Source: Acidimicrobiales bacterium (lineage in GTDB: Bacteria; Actinomycetota; Acidimicrobiia; Acidimicrobiales; RAAP-2). From it: DNA of 37,635 nucleotides. The notes beneath the pieces were generated by a model. It was not told the origin of the DNA and searched no databases. It was given only the letters and a program-made list of their open reading frames with translations. The position numbers and the translations under genes were made by a program. Numbering within the stretch: the first letter of the stretch is position 1; every line of letters begins with the position of its first letter. Positions 9,068 to 16,392 of this stretch are shown in pieces. The stretch is taken from the NCBI GenBank assembly GCA_030043315.1, contig JASHYA010000132.1:1-37635 (forward strand), given 5' to 3'.

Positions 9068-9107
9068 ATCGTTTTCGGCGGCGATCGTCGTGTCGAGCGA
9101 GAACGAT
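9068..9107. promoter_or_regulatory. Candidate operator: inverted repeat before the LacI-family gene
   Basis: ATCGTTTTCG (9068-9077) and CGAGAACGAT (9098-9107) are inverted copies with one mismatch, separated by 20 bases. They lie in the 340-base divergent region between the acyl-CoA synthetase and the LacI-family gene, just upstream of the latter's start. The half-site centres are 30 bases apart, about three helical turns. This suits a dimeric regulator, but the spacing is unusual for a single LacI operator. No other feature is visible in 8783-9067. Confidence 0.4.
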
Positions 9108-9122
9108 CGTCATGGAGGCACG

Positions 9123-10172
9123 TTGGCCGTGGACGCCAGGGAGGCCGTGACGCTCCGGGACGTGGCCCGTGCCGCGGGCGTGCATCCGGGCACCGCGTCG
9201 CGGGCGCTCAATGACGCGACTCGTTCATTGGTGCGTCCCGAGACCGTCGAGCGTGTCGTGCGGGCTGCAAACGCGTTGGGCTACCGGCCCAACCACCTCG
9301 CCAGAAGCTTCAAGACGCGCCGGACCCGTTCAGTGGGTGTCGTCATCCCGGACATCAACAACCCGCTGTTCCCCCCCATCGTGCTCGGTGTCGAGGACAG
9401 GCTGGCGAATGAGGGGTACGTGACGCTCCTCGCCAACACCCAAAACGACCCCGTGAAGCGGGTGCGGATCTTCGAGGAGATGGTCGAGCGCCACGTCGAC
9501 GGGCTCATCGTGGCGACCGCTCGCCGCGAGGACCCGGATCTCGTCGGCCTGTTGGAGCAAGGAGTTCCAATCGTGCTCGTGAACCGGGTCGTCGAGGACC
9601 GATCCTTCTCGTCGGTTTCGGTCGACGACGCAGCTGGCATCCGCGCGGTGGTGGAGCACCTCGTCGAGCTCGGCCACGAGCGAATCGGTCACGTGGCCGG
9701 CCCCCAGTCCATGTCGACCGGATACGCCCGCTGCGAGGGATATCTCGCGAGCATGCAGGCGGCAGGCCGGTCGGTGCACCCGTCGCTCATCTCTTCCGCC
9801 GAGGGCTTCACGATCGCCGAGGGGGAGAGCTGCGCGGCCGAGCTGGTATCGCAGCCGAATCCGCCGACGGCGATCATCGCGGCGAACGACATGCTTGCGC
9901 TCGGCTGCTACACGGCGCTGCACGCTGCCGGCCTGCGCTGTCCAGAGGACGTATCGGTAGTGGGGTTCAATGACATGCCCTTCATCGACCGGTTGAGCCC
10001 CCCGCTCACCACCGTCCGGATCCCGCACTACGAGATCGGGGCGCAGGCGGCGGAGCTCCTGGTCGATCAGATGCGCCACCCAGATGAGCCGTTGAAGGTC
10101 CTGCTCCTCGTCCCTTCTCTGGTGGTGCGCGGCTCGACGGCCCGCGCCCCGGTCGCCGTGGGGGTCGGCTGA
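9123..10172 (+). CDS. LacI-family transcriptional regulator
   Basis: The N-terminal helix-turn-helix is clear: VTLRDVARAAGVHPGTASRA followed by the hinge ALGYRPNHLARSFKTRRT, in the first 70 residues. It continues into the ligand-binding core, which starts SVGVVIPDINNPLFPP and ends with the periplasmic-binding-like domain (PEDVSVVGFNDMPF, PPLTTVRIP). Three starts compete: GTG 9090, TTG 9123 and GTG 9129. GGAGG at 9114-9118 supports 9123 (spacing four) or 9129 (spacing ten). The product is about 349 residues, normal for the family. It probably represses genes for uptake or breakdown of a small organic molecule. Candidate targets are its own gene, the divergent acyl-CoA synthetase and the downstream dehydrogenase. 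Confidence 0.92.
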   Translation: MAVDAREAVTLRDVARAAGVHPGTASRALNDATRSLVRPETVERVVRAANALGYRPNHLARSFKTRRTRSVGVVIPDINNPLFPPIVLGVEDRLANEGYVTLLANTQNDPVKRVRIFEEMVERHVDGLIVATARREDPDLVGLLEQGVPIVLVNRVVEDRSFSSVSVDDAAGIRAVVEHLVELGHERIGHVAGPQSMSTGYARCEGYLASMQAAGRSVHPSLISSAEGFTIAEGESCAAELVSQPNPPTAIIAANDMLALGCYTALHAAGLRCPEDVSVVGFNDMPFIDRLSPPLTTVRIPHYEIGAQAAELLVDQMRHPDEPLKVLLLVPSLVVRGSTARAPVAVGVG

Positions 10173-10238
10173 GATCCAAGGAGCCGGGCGTCGAGGCACT
10201 CCTTGACACTGACGATTCCGCTTCGGATACTGGACGGG

Positions 10239-11201
10239 ATGCAAACGGTTGCCGAACCGGGCGGCCCTAGTCTCACGCTGGGATGGATCGGCGCGGGCCG
10301 GATGGGAACGGCGATGGCCGCACGCGCGCTCAAGGCGGGGCACGAGTTGACCGTCTTCAACCGCACCCGATCGAAGACGGGACCGCTCGTCGCGAGGGGC
10401 GCCAAACTGGCCGAGACCGTCGGCCAGTTGGCTGACCGCGACGTGGTGTTCGTCACCGTCGCGTCGTCCGACGATCTGTTGACGGTGCTCGTCGGTGACG
10501 GAGGGCTCCTGACGGGGTCCGAGGTGCCGCGGATCATCGTCGACTGCTCGACCGTCTCGATGAACGCCTCTGCCGAGGCGCGGGCCGCCGCTGACGAACG
10601 GTTCGTGGGTTTCCTCGCCGCACCCGTGAGCGGCAACCCGAAGGTCGCCCGCGCGGGACGGCTCTCAATGGTGGTCTCCGGTCCTCGGCCGACCTTCGAG
10701 GAGGCGGAAAGCGCCCTTCGCCACGTCGCTAAGGAGGTGACGTACGTCGGGGAGGGCGAGGTCTCGCGGCTCGTGAAGCTGTGTCACAACCTGTTCCTCG
10801 GTGTCATGATTCAGTCGCTGGCCGAGGTGACCGTGCTCGCCCAGAAGGGCGGGGTCCGCCGGACGGACTTTCTCGCCTTCCTCAATTCGTCCGTTCTCGG
10901 CTCGGCGTTCACGCGCTACAAGAGTCCCGCCATCGTCAACTTGGACTTCGAACCGACCTTCACGTCCCGGTTGCTGTGGAAGGACTTCGACCTCGGGCTC
11001 CACGAGGCAAGGCGCCTCGAGTCGCCGATGCCGGTTGCGGCGCTGGTCCATGAACTGCTCGGGCAGTCGATCGGTTGCGGGTTCGGTGACGTCGATTTCG
11101 CGGCCCTCGTCGAGATGATCGCCAAGGGCGCCGGCCTGGAGCTCGAACCCGAGGCGCGGAGCACCCTCGGGGGCGGGTGTGGCAGCGGCGCCGGATCTTG
11201 A
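10239..11201 (+). CDS. NAD(P)-dependent 3-hydroxyisobutyrate-dehydrogenase-type oxidoreductase
   Basis: This 320-residue beta-hydroxyacid dehydrogenase has the Rossmann motif LGWIGAGRMGTAMA at residues 14-27, the Arg-containing NADP-side segment FNRTRSK, the substrate-binding APVSGN motif (128-133), and the catalytic Lys in SRLVKLCHN (about residue 180). It would reversibly oxidise a 3-hydroxy acid such as 3-hydroxyisobutyrate, tartronate semialdehyde or a relative. A TTG at 10203 with GAGG six bases upstream is an alternative start adding 12 residues. The gene follows the LacI regulator by 66 bases and may share its control. The C-terminal GGGCGSGAGS tail is low-complexity. Confidence 0.86.
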   Translation: MQTVAEPGGPSLTLGWIGAGRMGTAMAARALKAGHELTVFNRTRSKTGPLVARGAKLAETVGQLADRDVVFVTVASSDDLLTVLVGDGGLLTGSEVPRIIVDCSTVSMNASAEARAAADERFVGFLAAPVSGNPKVARAGRLSMVVSGPRPTFEEAESALRHVAKEVTYVGEGEVSRLVKLCHNLFLGVMIQSLAEVTVLAQKGGVRRTDFLAFLNSSVLGSAFTRYKSPAIVNLDFEPTFTSRLLWKDFDLGLHEARRLESPMPVAALVHELLGQSIGCGFGDVDFAALVEMIAKGAGLELEPEARSTLGGGCGSGAGS

Positions 11202-11262
11202 GCGCCCGGAACGTCATCCAGAGCGAGTTCGAAGTCCTCACGCGCGGTCGTTCCTCTTGTAG

Positions 11263-11493
11263 ATGGCGTTCCAGACGAACCGGGCGCCAGCCAGCAACTG
11301 GCCGGAGGAGCTCGACTACGCGGTCCGCACCTACGACGTCGGCGTCTCAGGGTTTGGCGTCTACTCCTCGATCGATTGCGCGCTCGTCTTCCAGACCGAG
11401 GGAGGACCCGTCACCGCGGTCTCGGCGGGCACGGTCGCTGGCCTGAGGAGATACTGCGGCTCGGACTCGACCTGCACCTCCGCCGCTTCGTGA
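11263..11493 (+). CDS. Doubtful small ORF in the 600-base gap before the E1 genes
   Basis: The 76-residue frame has G/C-rich third positions and a normal-looking first half (WPEELDYAVRTYDVGVSGFG). It lacks a ribosome-binding site and resembles no family I recognise. It may be a remnant. The rest of 11202-11801 shows no coding region that I can support. Confidence 0.2.
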   Translation: MAFQTNRAPASNWPEELDYAVRTYDVGVSGFGVYSSIDCALVFQTEGGPVTAVSAGTVAGLRRYCGSDSTCTSAAS

Positions 11494-11801
11494 GCGACGT
11501 CCCTGGCTTCTCGTGGCGACGCCGACGGTCGGTGACCCGGACGGCCGCCGATCATCTCGACCCCGTGGCGGATGCGCCGAGCGGTCCGCACGAGCTCCGT
11601 CGGGTCGTGGTCGACTGCCGCAGCGCACCCACCAGCGCAGAGACGCCGGGCGGCGCGGGCCGGCATGGCCCGTCGAGCACCGCCCGCGGCACCGGTTCCA
11701 TAAAGACCCTCCTCCGATCGGCCGATTGCTCGTCCAGCTCTAGCGGCCAGAGGGTGCATGCGGCAATCGTTTGTCACTACAGTCCGAAGGATGGTGCGGC
11801 G

Positions 11802-12860
11802 ATGACGGAACTCCGGGACCGGTCGGATGCGGGCGGCCCAACGACCGGCGCGGTCGGGGGAGGTGCAGGCCTCCCCGCACCTGCGCCGCTCGAGGTGCGG
11901 ATCGCCGTTTACAAGATGATGGTCGAGATGCGCGACTTCGAGTCGCGCGCCTACGACCTCTTCATGCAAGGGCTCGTGAAGGGCACGAGCCACCTCGGTC
12001 TCGGTCAGGAGGCCGTCGCCGCAGGCTTCGCCGCCGCGATGCGACCATCGGACTACACGTTCGCCACGTACCGTGGGCACAACCACACGCTGGCTCGCGG
12101 TGCCTCGATGACCGCGATGATGGCCGAGCTGATGGGGCGTCGGGCCGGCCTCATGGCTGGCAAGGGTGGCTCGATGCACCTGACGAGCGTGCCGCACAGG
12201 ATGATGGGCTCTTACGCGATCGTCGGTGCGCACCTCACGATCGCCAACGGTGCAGCGTGGTCGTCCAAGGTACGGCGCACGGGCGACGTGACGGTCTGCT
12301 TCTTCGGCGACGGCACCACCAACATCGGGGCCTTCCACGAGGCGCTGAACCTGGCCGCCGTCTGGAAGCTGCCGGTTGTCTTCGTCTGTGAGAACAACCG
12401 GTGGATGGAGTACACGCCGATCTCGTCGGTGACGGCGGTCGCGCGTCCAGCGGCCGACCGCGCGCCCGCCTACGGCCTGGACCCGGTCCTCGTCGACGGC
12501 AACGATGCGGACGCGACCCTCGCGACCGCGAGCGCCGCGATCCAGCGGTGCCGCACAGGAGCCGGCCCCGTCCTCGTGGAGGCAGAGACCTACCGGCACG
12601 GCGGCCACTCGCGGGCTGACCCCGGGAAGTACCGGCCCGACGAGGAGGTCAAGGCGTGGCTCGCACGCGACCCGATCCCTCGCTTCCGCGCACGCCTGCT
12701 CGAGTCGGGGGTCGAAGAGGTGGTCCTCCAACGCATCGAGGAGGGCTCGCGTGTCGCGGTCGACGCCGCCGTGAGGGAGGCTGAGGCGAGCCCGCCACCG
12801 GACCTCTCGCTCGTCGAGTCCGACGTCTGGGCGGACGGAGGGTCCTCGTGGCGGAGATGA
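11802..12860 (+). CDS. 2-oxoacid dehydrogenase E1 component, alpha subunit
   Basis: This 352-residue thiamine-diphosphate enzyme subunit is of the pyruvate/acetoin dehydrogenase E1-alpha type. The ThDP-Mg motif runs from GDGTTNIGAFHE (169-180) to CENN (196-199). Other conserved blocks are THLGLGQEAVAAG-like SHLGLGQEAVAAG, TYRGHNHTLARG, GKGGSMHL, and the phosphorylation-loop region YRHGGHSRADPGKYR. The ATG at 11802 has AAGGA about ten bases upstream. With the beta subunit it would decarboxylate pyruvate, acetoin or a branched-chain 2-oxoacid and pass the acyl group to a lipoyl E2. Neither E2 nor E3 is encoded in the window, so the substrate is unresolved. The sequence looks closer to the AcoA/PdhA group than to the branched-chain enzymes. 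Confidence 0.92.
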   Translation: MTELRDRSDAGGPTTGAVGGGAGLPAPAPLEVRIAVYKMMVEMRDFESRAYDLFMQGLVKGTSHLGLGQEAVAAGFAAAMRPSDYTFATYRGHNHTLARGASMTAMMAELMGRRAGLMAGKGGSMHLTSVPHRMMGSYAIVGAHLTIANGAAWSSKVRRTGDVTVCFFGDGTTNIGAFHEALNLAAVWKLPVVFVCENNRWMEYTPISSVTAVARPAADRAPAYGLDPVLVDGNDADATLATASAAIQRCRTGAGPVLVEAETYRHGGHSRADPGKYRPDEEVKAWLARDPIPRFRARLLESGVEEVVLQRIEEGSRVAVDAAVREAEASPPPDLSLVESDVWADGGSSWRR

Positions 12861-13822
12861 CGTACCGCGACGCGGTCGCCCACGGGATCGCCCAGGAAAT
12901 GGACCGCGATCCCACGGTCGTGCTGATCGGCGAAGACGTCGGTGCAGCAGGCGGCGTGTTCAAGGCGACGGTGGGCTTGTTCGACCGGTTCGGTCCGGAT
13001 CGGGTGGTCGACACCCCGATCTCCGAGCAGGCGATCCTCGGCGCGTCGATGGGCGCGGCGATGACCGGGCTGCGTCCGATCGCCGAGGTCATGTTCTCCG
13101 ACTTCTTCGCGGTGTGCTGGGACCTCGTGGCGAACGAGATCGCGAAGACCCGTTACATGACCAACGGCCAGGTGTCACTACCCCTCGTCATCCGCTCCGC
13201 CAACGGCGGCGGTGCGCGCTTTGGTGCTCAGCACTCCCAGAGCGTGGAGAACTGGGCGATGGCGGTCCCGGGCCTCAAGGTGGTGGCGCCCTCCACGCCC
13301 CGTGATGTCGTCGGACTTCTCGCGGCCGCCGTCAGGGACCCGGATCCGGTCCTCTTCTTCGAGCAGAAATCGCTGTACCCGACGAAGGGGGATGTGCCCG
13401 AAGGCGAGCTCGTCGACGAGCTCGGGGTCGCAGCCGTGCGTCGCCATGGCGGGCACGCGACTGTCGTCGCGCTCGCCGCAATGGTGCCCCGCGCGCTCGA
13501 GGCCGCCGACCACCTGGCCGAGGAGGGCGTGGAGGTCACGGTGATCGACCTCCGGTCACTCGTGCCTCTGGACGTGACGACGGTCGCGACGTCGGTCAGG
13601 CAGACCGGTCACCTCGTCACCGTGGAGGAGAACCCGCGGCTCTGTGGATGGGGGGCCGAGGTCGCCTCGATCGTCGCCGAGGAGTGCCTGTTCGACCTCG
13701 ACGGCCCGATCGTCCGCGTGACGACGCCCCACGTGCCCCTGCCCGCTGCCGACGCGCTGGAGGACGCGGCGATGCCCTCCGTCGCGCGCATCGTGGAGGG
13801 CGTCCGCCGCTCGCTCTGCTAG
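12848..13822 (+). CDS. 2-oxoacid dehydrogenase E1 component, beta subunit
   Basis: This 324-residue transketolase-like beta subunit is of the AcoB/PdhB type. Conserved blocks are MTYRDAVAHGIAQEM, VVLIGEDVGAAGGVF, DTPISEQAILGASMGAAMTG, RSANGGGARFGAQHSQS and VIDLRSLVPLD. The GTG start at 12848 lies inside the end of the alpha gene (13-base overlap). It has an ideal GGAGGG five bases upstream, so the two subunits are made in step. The alpha2-beta2 heterotetramer would form the E1 enzyme. The gene runs convergent with the nitroreductase, with only 45 bases between their ends. Confidence 0.93.
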   Translation: MAEMTYRDAVAHGIAQEMDRDPTVVLIGEDVGAAGGVFKATVGLFDRFGPDRVVDTPISEQAILGASMGAAMTGLRPIAEVMFSDFFAVCWDLVANEIAKTRYMTNGQVSLPLVIRSANGGGARFGAQHSQSVENWAMAVPGLKVVAPSTPRDVVGLLAAAVRDPDPVLFFEQKSLYPTKGDVPEGELVDELGVAAVRRHGGHATVVALAAMVPRALEAADHLAEEGVEVTVIDLRSLVPLDVTTVATSVRQTGHLVTVEENPRLCGWGAEVASIVAEECLFDLDGPIVRVTTPHVPLPAADALEDAAMPSVARIVEGVRRSLC

Positions 13823-13867
13823 GGGCGTCGCTCGAGTCGACCCAGGGATCGGCTCCGCCGCGATCGC

Positions 13868-14512
13868 TCAAGACGGCGCGGGAGCTCCCGACCAGTGCCC
13901 GTGGTGGAGTCGTGCGCCGCCGTCGGGTCGGGGGCGGTCGAGCGACCTGGAGCGGGGGTCGACGCCCGCGGGATACCCGAGCGCCACCGCGCCGAAGAGG
14001 CGCCATTCCGCAGGTGCGCCCAACGCAGTGAGCACGGCGGTCTCCGACCGGAAGTTTCCGAGGAAGCATGCGCCGAGCCCCGCTGAGGTCGCACCGAGGA
14101 GAAGGGTCATCACGCCGAAGGCGGCGTCGCCGAACCAGTAGGGGACCGGCCACGCGGCCTCCGACCTGCCGAGCCCAACGTCAGACGATCCCCCGACCTT
14201 GTCGGCTTCGGCGTAGCGGGCGAGGTACGCACGCGGTGAAGCAAGAGAAACCGCGATCACCGGCGCACGGGAGAGTCCGGCCCAGCGCCGCGAGGTCGCG
14301 CGCCAGGATTCGGTCGTCGCGGCGCTCCAGTAGTGCGTCGTCTCGTCCGGACCGACGAGCACTACCCACGCCGTCCCGCAGGCGTTGCCGGCGGTGGGGG
14401 CGCGCAGCGCGTCCTTGAAGAGCCGGTCGAGGACCGCAGCCGGCACCGGCCGACGAGAGAAGCTGCGCACCATCCGCCGGCCCCGGACTGCGTCGTGCAC
14501 TTCCACGGGCAC
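13868..14512 (-). CDS. Nitroreductase-family flavoprotein
   Basis: This product of about 214 residues has the nitroreductase (PF00881) pattern. An N-terminal RRMVRSFSRRPVP is the FMN-phosphate Arg motif. LFKDALRAPTAGNACGTAWV follows, and later comes GDAAFGVMTLLLGATSAGLG with the cofactor-binding turn, then GAVALGYP. It would use FMN and NAD(P)H, but its substrate is unknown; related proteins include F420- or flavin-modifying and nitroaromatic reductases. A GTG at 14512 is chosen for the start because family similarity begins there; the frame is open to 14599. It is divergent from the rhodanese-ThiF gene. Confidence 0.8.
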   Translation of the reverse strand: MPVEVHDAVRGRRMVRSFSRRPVPAAVLDRLFKDALRAPTAGNACGTAWVVLVGPDETTHYWSAATTESWRATSRRWAGLSRAPVIAVSLASPRAYLARYAEADKVGGSSDVGLGRSEAAWPVPYWFGDAAFGVMTLLLGATSAGLGACFLGNFRSETAVLTALGAPAEWRLFGAVALGYPAGVDPRSRSLDRPRPDGGARLHHGHWSGAPAPS

Positions 14513-14628
14513 AGTTTGCCGACCTCGAGGTGCCCGGTCCCAGGACCCACCCGGAGACCCGTTCACGGCCAGCTCGGGCCGGAGTCCGACTGCGGCCAAA
14601 TGTTGACCTGACCAGTAACATATACGTC

Positions 14629-15786
14629 ATGACGACGCCTCGCGAGCTGCTGGCCCAGGCGAAAGCCGCGATCTCGGAGGTGGACCCCGAAGAGGCCGCA
14701 GGGAGGGTCGGCACCGCGACCTTCCTCGACGTCCGAGAGCCCGACGAGTACGAGCAGGGCGCGATCCCAGGTGCTGTCCACCTTCCGCGGGGCAACCTCG
14801 AGTTCAGCGTGGAGGGCATGATCCCGGACAAGGAGGGGCCACTCGTCGTCTACTGCGCAGGCGGCGTGAGGTCCGCGTTCGCAGCGAAGACCCTTGTCGA
14901 TCTGGGTTACAAAGACGTCGTCTCGATGGTGGGCGGCTTCAACCGTTGGAAGGACGAGGGTCGGCCGTGGAGCGCGCCCCGTACGCTCACGAGCGAGCAG
15001 AGGAACCGCTACCAGCGTCATCTCCTCCTCCCTGAGGTGGGGGAGAAGGGCCAGCAGAAGCTCTTCGACTCCAAGGTGCTGCTGCTCGGCGCGGGCGGTC
15101 TCGGGTCGCCCGCGGCGCTGTACCTGGCGGCAGCGGGTGTCGGCACGATCGGCATCATCGACATGGACGTCGTGGACGAGTCGAACCTGCAGCGCCAGAT
15201 CCTGCACAACATGGACCGGGTGGGCGACCGAAAGGTCGACTCTGCCAAAAAGACCATCGGCGCGCTGAACCCCGACGTCGTCGTCGAGACCTTCGACGTT
15301 CGGCTCGGGGCCGATAACGTTCTCGACATCTTCGAGGGCTACGACCTGATCGTCGACGGCACCGACAACTTCCCGACGCGCTACCTGGTCAACGACGCGT
15401 CGCTCCTCAAGCGGACGCCGGTCGTCCATGGGTCGATCTTCAGGTTCGAGGGTCAGGTCACCGTGTTCGATCCCTACAACGGTCCCTGCTACCGGTGCCT
15501 GATCCCCGAGCCCCCGCCCGCTGAGCTCGCACCGTCGTGCGCCGAGGCCGGCGTGCTCGGGGTCCTGCCTGGAATCGTCGGGTCGATCCAGGCCATCGAG
15601 GCCATCAAGATGCTGCTGGGGCTCGGCGATCCGCTGGTCGGAAGGCTCCTCGCGTACGACGCGCTCGAAGAGACCTTTCGCACGTTCAGGGTGCGCCGGG
15701 ACCCCGAGTGCCCAGCGTGCGGCGAGCACGCCGGGGAGATCGTCATTGCGGAGTACGACGAGCTCTGCATGCCCCACGCGCGCTGA
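14629..15786 (+). CDS. Rhodanese-ThiF/MoeB fusion (sulfur-carrier adenylyltransferase/sulfurtransferase)
   Basis: This 385-residue two-domain protein has a rhodanese domain at residues about 15-115, with LDVREPDEYEQGAIPGA and active-site loop CAGGVR (Cys76). It is followed by a complete E1-like ThiF/MoeB domain (118-385): RYQRHLLLPEVGEKGQ, ATP loop GAGGLGS (154-160), DGTDN (243-247), a candidate catalytic Cys304, and Zn pairs CYRC (287/290) and CPAC (361/364). It would adenylate the C-terminal glycine of a sulfur-carrier protein and transfer sulfur to it, for molybdopterin, thiamine or cysteine synthesis. The domain order is the reverse of MoeZ/MOCS3. No Shine-Dalgarno precedes the ATG, while AT-rich TAACATATAC lies just before it, which suggests leaderless translation. 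Confidence 0.92.
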   Translation: MTTPRELLAQAKAAISEVDPEEAAGRVGTATFLDVREPDEYEQGAIPGAVHLPRGNLEFSVEGMIPDKEGPLVVYCAGGVRSAFAAKTLVDLGYKDVVSMVGGFNRWKDEGRPWSAPRTLTSEQRNRYQRHLLLPEVGEKGQQKLFDSKVLLLGAGGLGSPAALYLAAAGVGTIGIIDMDVVDESNLQRQILHNMDRVGDRKVDSAKKTIGALNPDVVVETFDVRLGADNVLDIFEGYDLIVDGTDNFPTRYLVNDASLLKRTPVVHGSIFRFEGQVTVFDPYNGPCYRCLIPEPPPAELAPSCAEAGVLGVLPGIVGSIQAIEAIKMLLGLGDPLVGRLLAYDALEETFRTFRVRRDPECPACGEHAGEIVIAEYDELCMPHAR

Positions 15787-16392
15787 TCCCTCAGCGTCCC
15801 CCACCTGGTCGTCAGGTCGTCGCAATTGTCGCGAACTGAACGCGGACGCATGTCGCCCCGTTTCTGGTAGGCCTGCGTCTCCCAGGGCACGCTCCGACGA
15901 GGTCCAGGCCGAACCGGGAACAACACAGCAGTACTCCGGACGGACCGTCGACCGAACCGGAGAGGACAGCGTCGCGTGCGGCGCTCGAGTGCGACGGGAA
16001 GCCACATATACGTTGCACATCGCCGCCTGGGACCTTTCCGGCTGATGCGGCTAAAAGTTGGATAAGAGAGATTGCAAGGCCGGATAAGAATCGCGAGCTT
16101 CCAGCAGAAACAAACCGCTCTGCCCTTGCCGGTACGGGGTGTGCTCCTCGACACTGGGCTGATGATGCGAGCGTTGCGCAAACACATCCGCGTGGGCCAT
16201 CGTATGGAGCGTGGGCGAGCGCGTTGGCATCACCAGAATTGTCGACGTGCTCTTGGGCTGCCGATCGTCTCGCTTCGCTCTTGGTCCTTCGCTTGGGTGT
16301 GCCAAAGCAGTGAACTCGGGTCGTCTGTGAAGGCAAACTTGACAACCTCCGATGCTCGTCGTCGACGCGAGATCCACCCCGTTGAAACGTGC
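15787..16392. other. 606-base region without a supported gene
   Basis: No frame in this stretch resembles a protein family, although the frame of the downstream peptidase stays open back to 16072. It is less GC-biased than the flanking genes and contains one promoter-like pair (annotated separately). Confidence 0.5.
16058..16087 (+). promoter_or_regulatory. Candidate promoter for the G1 peptidase gene
   Basis: TTGGAT (16058-16063) and GGATAA (16082-16087) are 18 bases apart in an AT-richer patch, where the string GGATAA occurs twice. If it is used, the peptidase transcript would have a leader of about 300 bases. Confidence 0.3.

Noticed and set aside
11361-12731. 456-codon minus-strand open frame
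   Set aside because: Antisense to the E1 alpha gene; composition typical of a shadow frame in high-GC DNA, with no family pattern.
14563-16020. 485-codon minus-strand open frame
   Set aside because: Antisense to the rhodanese-ThiF gene; the sense strand has all catalytic motifs.
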